64,000 bases of DNA from Mumia flava (lineage in GTDB: Bacteria; Actinomycetota; Actinomycetes; Propionibacteriales; Nocardioidaceae). Where the stretch lies: contig NZ_PGEZ01000001.1 in assembly GCF_002797495.1 (NCBI RefSeq), forward strand, positions 2,232,001 through 2,296,000, written 5' to 3'. Below, in pieces: positions 1 to 8,850 of this stretch; position 1 is the first letter of the stretch; each line of letters begins with the position of its first letter. The notes below the pieces were generated by a model. The model saw nothing but the letters and a program-made list of their open reading frames with translations, made no database searches and was not told the DNA's origin. A program made the translations under genes and the position numbers.

Positions 1-144
1 CCAGTACTCCCAGCGCTTGCAGCGTCCCCAGCCCTTGAGGTTCGCCTGGTGCACGGGTCGGCGCGACCACCCGACCGCGCGTGGGTCGAGCCGGCCGTTC
101 GGGCGGCAGAGGGCGACGTCGCCGGTGATCTCACGCTCGCTCAC
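1..144 (-). CDS. DUF2804 family protein, N-terminal fragment
   Basis: The 3' part lies beyond the left edge, so only the first 48 residues are visible. The peptide begins VSEREITGDVALC and continues with a GWSRRP segment and GWGRCKRWEYW, which match my memory of the start of DUF2804 proteins, whose function is unknown. The start is a GTG at 142-144. A GATACCCT stretch lies just upstream on the minus strand and no Shine-Dalgarno sequence is seen, so the message may be leaderless. The family call rests on a short fragment. Confidence 0.65.
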   Translation of the reverse strand, partial: MSEREITGDVALCRPNGRLDPRAVGWSRRPVHQANLKGWGRCKRWEYW

Positions 145-453
145 CGCGTGAGGGTATCGACTGGACGGTGTCGAGCGCGCGCAGCGACGCGCCGGTCGGG
201 GGCGGGGTCCGGCCCGGACGGGCGAGCGCGCTGGTGGAGGGGTGCGCACCCACCCGCCGGCCGGGCGGGTTGCCGTCGGTACCCCCGATCACCCGACGGA
301 CACCCGACACTCCATTGAAACGCATCGAGGGGTCTGCGCGTTCCCGACATTCCACATGGAGTTGCACTCCGATTCACGGCCGGGGTTCCGGGCCTGATCC
401 TCGCAGAAAGAAACAGGGTTGACTGTTTGTTGGGGGACTGCGATGCTGGCCAC
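145..453. other. Intergenic region between divergent genes
   Basis: This 309-base stretch separates the divergent DUF2804 and TetR genes. Open frames are present on both strands, but they are arginine- and proline-rich, lack convincing starts and resemble no family I know. The only functional signal I see is the promoter next to the TetR gene at its right end. Confidence 0.5.
419..453 (+). promoter_or_regulatory. Promoter of the TetR/catabolic operon, leaderless
   Basis: TTGACT at 419-424 and GATGCT at 442-447 are separated by 17 bases. This is a good -35/-10 pair, and it places the transcription start at about 454, the first base of the GTG start codon. Any autoregulatory operator would have to lie here; I see no clear palindrome. 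Confidence 0.5.
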
Positions 454-1053
454 GTGACTGCGACCACACGCACACCGCAGGGCGAGCGGACCCGGGCGAT
501 GCGGCTGCGCCTGATGGAGGCGACGGTGTCCTGCCTGGTCGAGCTCGGCTGGGCCGGGACGAGCACGACCGTCGTCTCCCAGCGCGCCGGTGTGTCGCGC
601 GGTGCGCAGCTCCACCACTTCCCGAGCAAGCAGGACCTCGTCGTCGCGGCCGTCGAGCACCTGACCGAGCGGCGCCGTGACGACCTGTCCGCCGCGGTGG
701 CCGAGCTGCCCGAGCAGGGCCGGACCCGGGCGGTGCTCGACGTCCTCGCCGCGCAGTTCGTCTCGCCGGTCTTCTTCGCCGCCCTCGAGCTGTGGGTGGC
801 TGCGCGGACCGACGAGGACCTGCATGCCGCAGTCGCGCCCCTGGAGCGCCGGGTCGGGCGCGAGACCCACGCGTACGCCGTGGACCTGCTGCGCATCGAC
901 GAGTCCCGCGGCTCGAACCGCCGCCTCGTGCAGGCCACGCTCGACCTCATGCGCGGCCTCGGCCTGGCCGCGTCGCTGTCCGACGACACCGCCCGACGGA
1001 CCGCGATCCTGGACACGTGGGCGATCACCCTCGACGAGGAGCTGGAGCGCTGA
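454..1053 (+). CDS. TetR/AcrR family transcriptional regulator
   Basis: This 199-residue protein has an N-terminal TetR helix-turn-helix at about residues 14-60 (TTVVSQRAGVSRGAQLHHFPSK) and a C-terminal ligand domain. It heads the acyl-CoA degradation operon, and its TGA overlaps the next ATG (TGATG), so it is co-transcribed with the genes it probably controls. A repressor responding to an acyl-CoA intermediate is the natural guess, but the ligand is not readable from sequence. I chose the GTG at 454 over the upstream TTG at 427 because the promoter spacing fits a leaderless GTG and the upstream codons encode nothing TetR-like. Confidence 0.85.
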   Translation: MTATTRTPQGERTRAMRLRLMEATVSCLVELGWAGTSTTVVSQRAGVSRGAQLHHFPSKQDLVVAAVEHLTERRRDDLSAAVAELPEQGRTRAVLDVLAAQFVSPVFFAALELWVAARTDEDLHAAVAPLERRVGRETHAYAVDLLRIDESRGSNRRLVQATLDLMRGLGLAASLSDDTARRTAILDTWAITLDEELER

Positions 1054-1967
1054 TGACCGACGCCGCCACCGACCCCGACGTGCTGACCCCCCTGCTCGCC
1101 GACCTCGCCGCGGAGGGTGAGCAGCTCGACGCGGTCGTCGCCGGCCTCGACGACGCCGGGTGGTCGTCCCCGACTCCTGCGCCGGGATGGACGGTCGCCC
1201 ACCAGGTCGCGCACCTGCACTGGACCGACGAGGCCTCCCTGGCCGCGATCGAGGGCGGAGAGGCGTTCGGCGACCTGATGAAGCGCGCCGCCTCCGACCC
1301 GACCGGGTTCGTCGACGCCGAGGCCGAGCGCATCGCCGCCGGATCGGCCGAGGAGCTGCTGTCCGCGTGGCGCGACGGGCGGGCCCGGCTCTCCGACGCG
1401 CTGCGCGCCGTCCCCCGTGGGACGAAGATCGCGTGGTTCGGCCCGCCGATGAGTGCCGCGTCGATGGCGACAGCCCGGCTGATGGAGACCTGGGCGCACG
1501 GACGCGACGTGGCCGAGGCGCTCGGCGTCGAGCTCCCGCGCGACCGTCGCGCCGAGCACGTCGCCTACCTCGGCTTCCGGACGCGCGCCTTCGCCTACCT
1601 CGTGCGCGGCCGCGAGATGCCGGACGCGCCCGTACGGGTCGAGCTGCACGGGCCCGGCGGGGAGCGTTGGGCCTGGGGGCCCGAGGACGCGCCGGACCGG
1701 GTCACGGGCGACGGGTACGACTTCGCGCTGCTCGCGACACGTCGCCGGACCCGCGACGACGTGGACGTGGCTGCGCACGGCGCGGCTGCCGACGAGTGGC
1801 TCGACATCGTCCAGGCGTTCGCGGGGCTGCCCGGCCCCGACCCGAAGCCGCGCTCCGGGCGGGTCGACGCCGTGCCCCTCTCGCCGTCGGTCGAGGCCGA
1901 GCCTTTCTCCCCGTCGGTCGAGGCCGAGCGGAGCGAGGATCGAGACCCCGCCGGAGGTGTCTCGTGA
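1053..1967 (+). CDS. TIGR03084 family metal-binding protein with a repeat-encoded tail
   Basis: This 304-residue protein resembles the actinobacterial TIGR03084 group, related to DinB/mycothiol-dependent maleylpyruvate isomerase folds. It has an N-terminal PGWTVAHQVAHLHWTDE helix carrying likely metal-ligand histidines, and METWAHGRDVAEALG near residue 150. The enzymatic role is unknown to me, but its place directly before an AtuA-like gene suggests a part in the same acyl-CoA pathway. The last 30 or so residues (SPSVEAEPFSPSVEAERSEDRDP) are translated from a dispersed REP-like repeat and are probably an unstructured tail. It overlaps the upstream gene by 1 base and the downstream gene by 4 bases. 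Confidence 0.75.
   Translation: MTDAATDPDVLTPLLADLAAEGEQLDAVVAGLDDAGWSSPTPAPGWTVAHQVAHLHWTDEASLAAIEGGEAFGDLMKRAASDPTGFVDAEAERIAAGSAEELLSAWRDGRARLSDALRAVPRGTKIAWFGPPMSAASMATARLMETWAHGRDVAEALGVELPRDRRAEHVAYLGFRTRAFAYLVRGREMPDAPVRVELHGPGGERWAWGPEDAPDRVTGDGYDFALLATRRRTRDDVDVAAHGAAADEWLDIVQAFAGLPGPDPKPRSGRVDAVPLSPSVEAEPFSPSVEAERSEDRDPAGGVS
1875..1950. repeat. REP-like repeat family A, locus 1 (coding)
   Basis: There is one partial unit (about 1884-1902) and one full unit (1912-1946) of a GGTCGAGGCCGAGCG / GGATCGAGACC sequence that recurs at 3.3-3.5, 32.1, 52.5 and 63.0 kb. Here it forms the last codons of the TIGR03084 gene. Confidence 0.8.
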
Positions 1968-3802
1968 TCCGGATCGGCAACGCCTCGGGCTTCTACGGCG
2001 ACCGGCTCTCGGCCGTCGAGGAGATGTTGAGCGACGGCGAGCTCGACTTCCTCACCGGCGACTACCTGGCCGAGCTGACGATGCTGATCCTCGGCCGCGA
2101 CCGGATGAAGGACCCGTCGCTCGGCTACGCCAAGACCTTCGTGAAGCAGATGTCCGCCAACCTCGCGCTCGCGCAGGAGCGCGGGGTGCGGATCGTGGCG
2201 AACGCCGGCGGGCTCAACCCGGCCGGGCTCGCCGACCGGCTGCGCGAGCTGGTCGGCGAGCAGGGCCTGGACCTCGCGGTCGCGCACGTCGAGGGCGACG
2301 ACCTTCGCGCGCGCGCCGACGAGCTCGGCCTCGCCGGTCGCTCCGGCAGCGCACCGCTGACCGCGAACGCCTACCTCGGCGCGTTCGGCATCGCCGCCGC
2401 CCTCGACGCGGGGGCCGACATCGTCGTCACCGGACGGGTCACGGACGCGTCGCTGGTCGTCGGCCCCGCCGCCCATGCGTACGGGTGGGCGCGCGAGGAC
2501 CACGACGCGCTCGCCGGCGCCGTGGTGGCGGGGCACGTGATCGAGTGCGGCGCGCAGGCCACGGGCGGCAACTTCGCCGGGTTCACGTCGCTCGATCCCG
2601 CCGCTCTGCTGCACCCGGGATTCCCGATCGCCGAGGTCGCTGCGGACGGCTCGAGCGTGATCACGAAGCACGACGGCACCGGGGGAGCGGTCACCGTCGA
2701 CACGGTCACCGCGCAGCTGACCTACGAGATCGCGGGTGCCCCGTACGCCGGCCCGGACGTCGTGAGCTGGCTCGACACCGTGCAGCTCGAGCAGCAGGGC
2801 CCGGACCGCGTGGGGATCAGCGGGGTCCGCGGCACGCCTCCGCCGCCGGACGTCAAGGTCTGCCTCAACTCCTTCGGCGGGTTCCGCAACTCCGTGGAGC
2901 TCGTCCTGACCGGCCTCGACGTCGACGCGAAGGCCGCCCTCGTGCGAGCGCAGATCGAGGCGGCGCTCGCCGCGTCGCCGGCCGGGATGCCGGAGACGGT
3001 CGAGTGGCAGCTCGACCGGACCGACGTCGCCGACCCGGACACGCAGGCTCGTGCGACGTCGCTGCTGCGCTGCCACGTGAGCGCGCCCTCGCCCGACCCC
3101 GTGGGCCGTGCGTTCTCCGGAGCGGCCGTCGAGGTCGCGCTCGCCTCGTACCCCGGGTTCACCGCCACCCGCCCGCCCGGCGCCGCGAGCCCGTACGGCG
3201 TCTACACCGCAGGCTTCGTGCCGCAGAGCCTGGTCCCGCACCGCGTCGTGCTGACCGACGGGTCGACGATCGACGTCCCGCCCCCGACCGTGACCGAGCC
3301 CCTCCCACCCGTGGGAGCCCGCTCCGGGTCTCGATCCTCGCTCCGTTCGGCCTCGACCGACGACGGGAAGGGCGAGGTCGATACCGACGCCGGGCAGGGC
3401 GCGGTTCCACCCGATGGTCGAGGCGCGAGCGCAGCGAGTGATCGAGACCCGGCCCGTACCTCCCGCCCGCTCGGCGACCTCGCGTACGCCCGCAGCGGCG
3501 ACAAGGGTGGCGACGCGAACGTCGGAGTCTGGGTCCGCAGCGACGTGCCCGACCCCGACGGCGCGTACGCGTGGCTGCTCGACGCGCTCGACGACGTGGT
3601 GGTCCGCGCGCTCCTGCCCGAGGCGGCGAAGCTCGAGATCGACATCCATCCGCTGCCGAACCTGCGCGCGGTCAACATCGTGCTGCACGGCTTCCTGGGC
3701 GAGGGCGTCGCCGCGTCCACCCGCTTCGACCCGCAGGCCAAGGCGCTCGGCGAGTGGCTGCGTGCCCGCCATGTCCTGATCCCGGAAGGACTGCTGCCAT
3801 GA
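1964..3802 (+). CDS. AtuA-like (DUF1446) acyl-CoA pathway protein with a repeat-derived linker
   Basis: This 612-residue protein has an N-terminal DUF1446/AtuA domain at about residues 1-450 (IRIGNASGFYGDR, NAGGLNPAGLADRLRE, ADIVVTGRVTDASLVVGP, CGAQATGGNFAGF). A smaller C-terminal AtuA-associated domain follows from about residue 502 (LGDLAYARSGDKGGDANVG). AtuA is required for acyclic terpene utilisation in Pseudomonas, but its biochemical step is not firmly established. The linker between the domains, about residues 454-496, is encoded by two oppositely oriented REP-like repeat units (3326-3450) read in frame. The GTG start overlaps the preceding stop by 4 bases, and the end overlaps the next ATG by 4. 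Confidence 0.85.
   Translation: MIRIGNASGFYGDRLSAVEEMLSDGELDFLTGDYLAELTMLILGRDRMKDPSLGYAKTFVKQMSANLALAQERGVRIVANAGGLNPAGLADRLRELVGEQGLDLAVAHVEGDDLRARADELGLAGRSGSAPLTANAYLGAFGIAAALDAGADIVVTGRVTDASLVVGPAAHAYGWAREDHDALAGAVVAGHVIECGAQATGGNFAGFTSLDPAALLHPGFPIAEVAADGSSVITKHDGTGGAVTVDTVTAQLTYEIAGAPYAGPDVVSWLDTVQLEQQGPDRVGISGVRGTPPPPDVKVCLNSFGGFRNSVELVLTGLDVDAKAALVRAQIEAALAASPAGMPETVEWQLDRTDVADPDTQARATSLLRCHVSAPSPDPVGRAFSGAAVEVALASYPGFTATRPPGAASPYGVYTAGFVPQSLVPHRVVLTDGSTIDVPPPTVTEPLPPVGARSGSRSSLRSASTDDGKGEVDTDAGQGAVPPDGRGASAASDRDPARTSRPLGDLAYARSGDKGGDANVGVWVRSDVPDPDGAYAWLLDALDDVVVRALLPEAAKLEIDIHPLPNLRAVNIVLHGFLGEGVAASTRFDPQAKALGEWLRARHVLIPEGLLP
3326..3450. repeat. REP-like repeat family A, locus 2 (coding, inverted pair)
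   Basis: One unit reads GGGTCTCGATCCTCGCTCC (3326 onward). The second is inverted and reads GGTCGAGGCGCGAGCGCAGC followed by GAGTGATCGAGACC (3416-3448). About 50 bases separate them. Both lie inside the AtuA-like gene without breaking its frame. Confidence 0.85.
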
Positions 3803-5037
3803 CCGCGACCGCACCCCCGTCCGCGACCGACGGACCGTCCGTGTCCGCTCCCTACGACGCGTGGGCCACCCCGGAGCGTACGGCGCTGCGTGACGCCGCG
3901 ACCCGCTTCACCCGAGCGGAGATCGTCCCGCATCTCGCCGCCTGGGAGGACGCCGGCGAGGTGCCGCGCGACCTCCACCGCCGTACGGCCGGGGCCGGGC
4001 TGCTCGGCGTCGGGTTCCCCGAGTCCGTCGGCGGCCAGGGCGGCGACGTCGTCGACGTGTCCGTGCTGACCGAGGCGGTCATCACCGCCGGCGGCTCGTC
4101 CGGGCTGATCGCGGCCCTGTTCACCCACGGGATCGCGCTGCCGCACCTGGTCGCCGCCCACACGGCTGCGCCGACCGAGCGGAGCGCGGCGCTGATCGAC
4201 CGGTACGTGCGTCCGACCCTGGCCGGGGAGACGATCGGCTCGCTCGGCGTCACCGAGCCCGGCGGCGGGTCCGACGTCGCGGGCCTGTCGACCCGCGCGG
4301 TCCGCGACGGCGACGCGTACGTCGTGACGGGGGGCAAGACCTTCATCACCTCCGGAGTCCGCGCGGACTTCGTGACGACGGCCGTCCGCACCGGCGCCGA
4401 CGGCCACGGCGGGATCTCCCTGCTCGTGATCGACAAGGGCCTGCCCGGGTTCGCGGTGCAGAGGCCGCTGCGCAAGATGGGCTGGCACTGCTCCGACACC
4501 GCCGAGCTCGCGTTCGACGGCGTCCGGGTGCCGGCCGCGAACCTCGTCGGCGACGAGGGCTCCGGTTTCGTGCTGATCATGCAGCAGTTCGTGAGCGAAC
4601 GGATCAGCCTCGCCGTCCAGGCGTACGCCACCGCGCAGCGCTGCCTCGACCTCGCCGTGGCGTACGCGCGGGAGCGGGAGACGTTCGGCCGTCCGCTCGC
4701 GAGCCGGCAGGTGATCCGGCACAAGCTGGTCGAGATGCACCGCGCGACCGAGACCGCCCGTACGTACACGCGCGGCGTCGTCGAGCGTGCCGCCGCGCTC
4801 CAGGCCGGTGCGTCGCTCGACCCGATCCGGCTCGCCGCCGACGCTGCCCTCGCGAAGAACGACGCGGTCGCCGCCTGCGACTTCGTCGTCGACGAGGCCG
4901 TGCAGATCCACGGCGGCATCGGCTACATGCGCGAGTCCGAGGTCGAGCGGCACTACCGCGACGCCCGGATCCTCGGCATCGGCGGCGGCGCGACCGAAGT
5001 GATGAACGACCTGATCGCGAAGGTGATGGGATTCTGA
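3799..5037 (+). CDS. Acyl-CoA dehydrogenase (first of the operon)
   Basis: This 412-residue FAD enzyme should introduce the alpha-beta double bond into an acyl-CoA and pass electrons to ETF. The N-terminal helical domain, the central beta domain (GSLGVTEPGGGSDVAGLSTRA; GGKTFITSGVRADF) and the C-terminal helical domain with RETFGRPLASRQVIRHKLVEM are all present. The C-terminal motif reads GIGGGATEVM. The glutamate of the MCAD-type YEG motif is therefore absent, as in a clade that includes citronellyl-CoA dehydrogenase-like enzymes, and the catalytic base is unresolved. It lies between the AtuA-like and carboxylase beta genes with 4-base and 1-base overlaps. Confidence 0.9.
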   Translation: MTATAPPSATDGPSVSAPYDAWATPERTALRDAATRFTRAEIVPHLAAWEDAGEVPRDLHRRTAGAGLLGVGFPESVGGQGGDVVDVSVLTEAVITAGGSSGLIAALFTHGIALPHLVAAHTAAPTERSAALIDRYVRPTLAGETIGSLGVTEPGGGSDVAGLSTRAVRDGDAYVVTGGKTFITSGVRADFVTTAVRTGADGHGGISLLVIDKGLPGFAVQRPLRKMGWHCSDTAELAFDGVRVPAANLVGDEGSGFVLIMQQFVSERISLAVQAYATAQRCLDLAVAYARERETFGRPLASRQVIRHKLVEMHRATETARTYTRGVVERAAALQAGASLDPIRLAADAALAKNDAVAACDFVVDEAVQIHGGIGYMRESEVERHYRDARILGIGGGATEVMNDLIAKVMGF

Positions 5038-6644
5038 TGACCGACACGGCCACCGAGACCGGCGGGGCGCCGACTCATCGCGACGCTCCGCCGACTCATC
5101 GCGAAGCGATGCTGACGAAGATCGACGACCTCGCCGAGCAGCACGCCAAGGCGCTCGCCGGCGGCGGCGAGAAGTACGTCGCGCGCCACCATGCTCGCGG
5201 CAAGCTGCTCGCGCGGGAGCGGATCGAGCTCCTCCTCGACGAGGGCGCCCCGTTCCTCGAGCTGTCGACGCTCGCGGCCTGGGGCACGGACTTCCCGGTG
5301 GGTGGCTCGATCGTCACCGGGATCGGCGTCGTCGAGGGCGTCGAGTGCATGATCGTCGCGAACGACCCCACCGTGAAGGGCGGCTCGTCCAACCCGCTGA
5401 CGGTCAAGAAAGGTCTGCGGGCCGCGCAGATCGCCGCCGAGAACCGCCTCCCCACGATCAACCTCGTCGAGTCCGGCGGAGCCGACCTGCCGACCCAGAA
5501 GGACATCTTCATCCCCGGCGGCGCGACGTTCCGCAACATCACCCGCGCCTCGGCCGCGCGCGTCCCGACCGTTGCGCTGGTCTTCGGCAACTCGACCGCC
5601 GGCGGAGCGTACGTCCCCGGCATGAGCGACTACGTCGTGATGGTCAAGGAGGGCGCGAAGGTCTTCCTCGGCGGGCCGCCGCTGGTCAAGATGGCGACCG
5701 GCGAGGAGTCCGACGACGAGTCGCTCGGCGGCGCCGAGATGCATGCGCGCACGTCCGGCCTCGCGGACTACCTCGCGGTCGACGAGCGCGACGCGATCCG
5801 CCTCGGCCGCCAGATCGCGCGCCGGCTCAACTGGCGCAAGCACGGACCCGCCCCCGCCGCGGCGTACGACGAGCCGACGGCCGACGTCGAGGACCTGCTC
5901 GACATCGTGCCGACGGACCTGAAGACGCCGTTCGACCCGCGCGAGGTGATCGCGCGGATCACCGACGGGTCGGAGTTCGACGAGTTCAAGCCGCTGTACG
6001 GCACGTCGCTGGTGACCGGCTTCGCCCAGCTGCACGGCTACCCGGTCGGGATCCTCGCGAACGCGCAGGGCGTGCTGTTCAGCGAGGAGTCGCAGAAGGC
6101 GACGCAGTTCATCCAGCTCGCGAACCAGATCGACACCCCGCTGCTCTTCCTGCACAACACGACCGGCTACATGGTCGGAGCGGAGTACGAGCAGGGCGGG
6201 ATCATCAAGCACGGCGCGCAGATGATCAACGCGGTCTCCAACTCGACCGTGCCGCACATCAGCGTCGTGATGGGCGCGTCGTACGGCGCGGGCCACTACG
6301 GCATGAGCGGGCGGGCGTACGACCCGCGGTTCATGTTCAGCTGGCCGAACGCGAAGTCGGCGGTGATGGGCCCGGCGCAGCTCGCGGGCGTGATCTCGAT
6401 CGTCGCGCGCGGGGCGGCGGAGGCGAAGGGACAGCCGTACGACGAGGACGGTGACGCGCAGATGCGGGCGTTCGTGGAGAAGCAGATCGAGGAGCAGTCG
6501 CTCGCGTACTTCACCTCCGGGATGCTCTACGACGACGGCGTGATCGACCCGCGCGACACCCGCACGGTGCTCGGGATCTGCCTGTCCGCGATCGCCACCG
6601 CTCCGATCGAGGGCGCCCAGGGCTACGGGGTGTTCCGGCTGTGA
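5037..6644 (+). CDS. Acyl-CoA carboxylase, carboxyltransferase (beta) subunit
   Basis: This 535-residue carboxyltransferase should move CO2 from biotin onto an acyl-CoA. Motifs typical of methylcrotonyl-/geranyl-CoA carboxylase beta chains are visible: KLLARERIELLLDEG, NDPTVKGGSSNPLTVKK, VESGGADLPTQ, NSTAGGAYVPGMSDYVV in the N-terminal half, and FLHNTTGYMVGAEYEQGGI, GASYGAGHYGMSGRAYDPRF in the C-terminal half. Length and motifs fit the MCC-beta/AtuC branch better than propionyl-CoA carboxylase. Together with the alpha subunit downstream it would carboxylate a 3-methyl branched enoyl-CoA. TGATG overlaps the preceding gene. Confidence 0.9.
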   Translation: MTDTATETGGAPTHRDAPPTHREAMLTKIDDLAEQHAKALAGGGEKYVARHHARGKLLARERIELLLDEGAPFLELSTLAAWGTDFPVGGSIVTGIGVVEGVECMIVANDPTVKGGSSNPLTVKKGLRAAQIAAENRLPTINLVESGGADLPTQKDIFIPGGATFRNITRASAARVPTVALVFGNSTAGGAYVPGMSDYVVMVKEGAKVFLGGPPLVKMATGEESDDESLGGAEMHARTSGLADYLAVDERDAIRLGRQIARRLNWRKHGPAPAAAYDEPTADVEDLLDIVPTDLKTPFDPREVIARITDGSEFDEFKPLYGTSLVTGFAQLHGYPVGILANAQGVLFSEESQKATQFIQLANQIDTPLLFLHNTTGYMVGAEYEQGGIIKHGAQMINAVSNSTVPHISVVMGASYGAGHYGMSGRAYDPRFMFSWPNAKSAVMGPAQLAGVISIVARGAAEAKGQPYDEDGDAQMRAFVEKQIEEQSLAYFTSGMLYDDGVIDPRDTRTVLGICLSAIATAPIEGAQGYGVFRL

Positions 6645-6661
6645 CCGCTCATCGCGCCCCC

Positions 6662-6719
6662 GATTCGACGCGTCCTCCACGCATTGCGCACCCCGATTCG
6701 GTGGGAAACCCGTCGAATC
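6662..6719. repeat. Short inverted-repeat element, GATTCGACG/CGTCGAATC ends (family B-like)
   Basis: The 118-base gap between the carboxylase genes holds a 58-base segment with perfect 9-base terminal inverted repeats (6662-6670 and 6711-6719). Size and ends resemble the elements at 10041-10098 and 48601-48658, though the interior differs. The Shine-Dalgarno-like GAGAGGAG for the next gene follows it. Confidence 0.6.
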
Positions 6720-6762
6720 GCGGGCGCACGGGGCGGGACGGACGACGAGAGAGGAGCGCAGG

Positions 6763-8850
6763 ATGATCGGGACGGTGCTGGTCGCGAACCGAGGGGAGAT
6801 CGCCCGGCGCGTGTTCGCGACGTGCCGCGCGCTGGGGATCGCGACGGTCGCGGTGCACTCCGACGCCGACGCGGACGCGCCGTTCGTCCGCGACGCCGAC
6901 ACCTCCGTCCGGCTGCCGGGCGCGGCGCCCGCCGACACGTACCTGCGGGCCGACCTCGTGATCGCCGCCGCGCGGACCGCGGGCGCGGACGCGATCCACC
7001 CCGGGTACGGGTTCCTGTCCGAGAACGCGTCGTTCGCCGCCGCGGTCCGTGACGCCGGGCTCACGTGGATCGGGCCGAGCCCGGACGCGATCGAGGCGAT
7101 GGGCTCGAAGGTCCGCGCGAAGGAGCTGATGGCCGCGGCCGGCGGCCCGGTCGGCGGGATGCTCGACCCGGCGGACGTGACTGCGGACGACCTGCCCGTC
7201 GTCGTGAAGGCGTCGTCGGGAGGCGGTGGACGCGGGATGCGCGTCGTCCGCGACCTCGCAGACCTGCCGGGCGCGCTCGAGCAGGCCGGGTCGGAAGCGG
7301 CGTCCGCGTTCGGGGACGCCACCGTGTTCGTCGAGCACTACCTCGAGCACGCGCGGCACGTCGAGGTGCAGGTGGTCGCCGACGAGCACGGCACGTGCTG
7401 GGTGGTCGGCGACCGCGACTGCTCGTTGCAGCGGCGCCACCAGAAGGTCGTCGAGGAAGCGCCCGCGCCCGGTCTGTCGGACGCGACCCGGACCGCGCTG
7501 CACGACGCGGCGCGCGGGATCGTCAAGCAGGTCGGCTACACCGGCGCGGGCACGGTCGAGTTCCTCGTGGACCAACGGCACAGCGAGGAGCGGCAGAGCG
7601 AGAAGGGCGGCGACGCCGGTGCGCGGATCTCCTTCCTCGAGATGAACACCCGGCTCCAGGTCGAGCACCCGGTCACCGAGGCCGTCACCGGGCTGGACCT
7701 GGTCGCGCTCCAGATCGCGGTCGCGGAGGGCCGTACGCTCGCCGACGCCGCCGGGGTCGCCGAACCTCCGGCGCCGCGCGGTCACGCGATCGAGGTCCGG
7801 CTGTACGCCGAGGACCCCGCCGACGACTTCGCGCCGCAGACCGGCACGGTCCGGGCGTTCGAGGTGCCCGGCGTACGGGCGCGGTTCGGCTCGCTGGATG
7901 CGTACGGCCTCAGGCTCGACTCCGGTGTCGAGGCCGGCACCGACGTCGGGATCCACTACGACGCGATGCTCGCGAAGGTCGTCGCCTGGGCGCCCGACCG
8001 CAACGCCGCGATCCGGATGCTGCGCGGTGCGTTGCGGCGCAGCCGCCTGCACGGCGTCACCACCAACCTCGACCTGCTCGACGGCATCCTCGGCGCACCT
8101 GCGTTCGCCGACCCGGTGTCGCTGAGCACCCTCCTGCTCGGCGACCGGCTCGACGACTGGGCGGCGCCCCGCATCGCCTCCGAGTCGCGGGTCGCGTACG
8201 CGACGGCGGCCGCGCTCGCACGCGCGGCCGCCGTCGCCGCGCAGGCCCCGGTGCTCGCGCGGATCCCCGCGGGCTACCGCAACGTCGCCTCGCAGCCGCA
8301 CACGGTGACGTTCGGTGTGGATGACGACGAGCTCACGGTCGCGTACGTGTCCGAGCGAGGTCGGCTCCGTCCCGCCGACGGTGGCCTGGTCGCGGAGACG
8401 GTCGCGCCCGACCGCGTCGTGCTGGTGCGTGACGGCGTCGCGACGGCGTACGGCGTGGTCCGGAGCGGCGCCACGGCCGGCGCCGAGACGGTCGATGTGG
8501 ACGGGCCCGCGGGGAGCCTCAGCCTGCAGGTCGTGCCCCGGTTCGTCGACCCGGCCGACCAGGTGGCTGCGGGCTCGCTGCTCGCACCGATGCCGGCCGC
8601 GGTCGTCTCGGTCGCCGTCGAGGCGGGGCAGCGGATCGCCGCAGGTGAGGTCGTGGTCGTCCTCGAGGCGATGAAGATGCAGCACACGATCACGGCACCG
8701 ACCGACGGTGTCGTGTCCGAGCTCGCAGCGACCGCGGGCTCCCAGGTCGAGTCCGGGGCGGTCCTCGCCGTGATCACCGAGCCCGACACCGAACCCGACA
8801 CCGAGCCCGCCACCGACCAGCCCGATGCCGACGAAGGAGACGACGCATGA
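6763..8850 (+). CDS. Acyl-CoA carboxylase alpha subunit (biotin carboxylase plus biotin carrier)
   Basis: This 695-residue protein has a biotin carboxylase domain at residues 1 to about 450: VLVANRGEIARRVF, HPGYGFLSENA, the ATP-grasp loop KASSGGGGRGMRVV, and EMNTRLQVEHPVTE. The C-terminal biotinyl domain carries EAMKM with the biotinylated lysine at about 638. It carboxylates biotin with ATP and bicarbonate and partners the beta subunit encoded just upstream, as in MccA or AtuF. A charged insert near residue 268 (QRHSEERQSEKGGD) lies between the two halves of the active-site region and looks non-conserved. The tail is a DTEPDTEP-type acidic repeat. ATGA overlaps the next gene. Confidence 0.92.
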   Translation: MIGTVLVANRGEIARRVFATCRALGIATVAVHSDADADAPFVRDADTSVRLPGAAPADTYLRADLVIAAARTAGADAIHPGYGFLSENASFAAAVRDAGLTWIGPSPDAIEAMGSKVRAKELMAAAGGPVGGMLDPADVTADDLPVVVKASSGGGGRGMRVVRDLADLPGALEQAGSEAASAFGDATVFVEHYLEHARHVEVQVVADEHGTCWVVGDRDCSLQRRHQKVVEEAPAPGLSDATRTALHDAARGIVKQVGYTGAGTVEFLVDQRHSEERQSEKGGDAGARISFLEMNTRLQVEHPVTEAVTGLDLVALQIAVAEGRTLADAAGVAEPPAPRGHAIEVRLYAEDPADDFAPQTGTVRAFEVPGVRARFGSLDAYGLRLDSGVEAGTDVGIHYDAMLAKVVAWAPDRNAAIRMLRGALRRSRLHGVTTNLDLLDGILGAPAFADPVSLSTLLLGDRLDDWAAPRIASESRVAYATAAALARAAAVAAQAPVLARIPAGYRNVASQPHTVTFGVDDDELTVAYVSERGRLRPADGGLVAETVAPDRVVLVRDGVATAYGVVRSGATAGAETVDVDGPAGSLSLQVVPRFVDPADQVAAGSLLAPMPAAVVSVAVEAGQRIAAGEVVVVLEAMKMQHTITAPTDGVVSELAATAGSQVESGAVLAVITEPDTEPDTEPATDQPDADEGDDA

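Noticed and set aside
131-367. Small ORFs on both strands between the DUF2804 and TetR genes
   Set aside because: They overlap each other, have no ribosome-binding sites and show low-complexity Arg/Pro/Gly composition.
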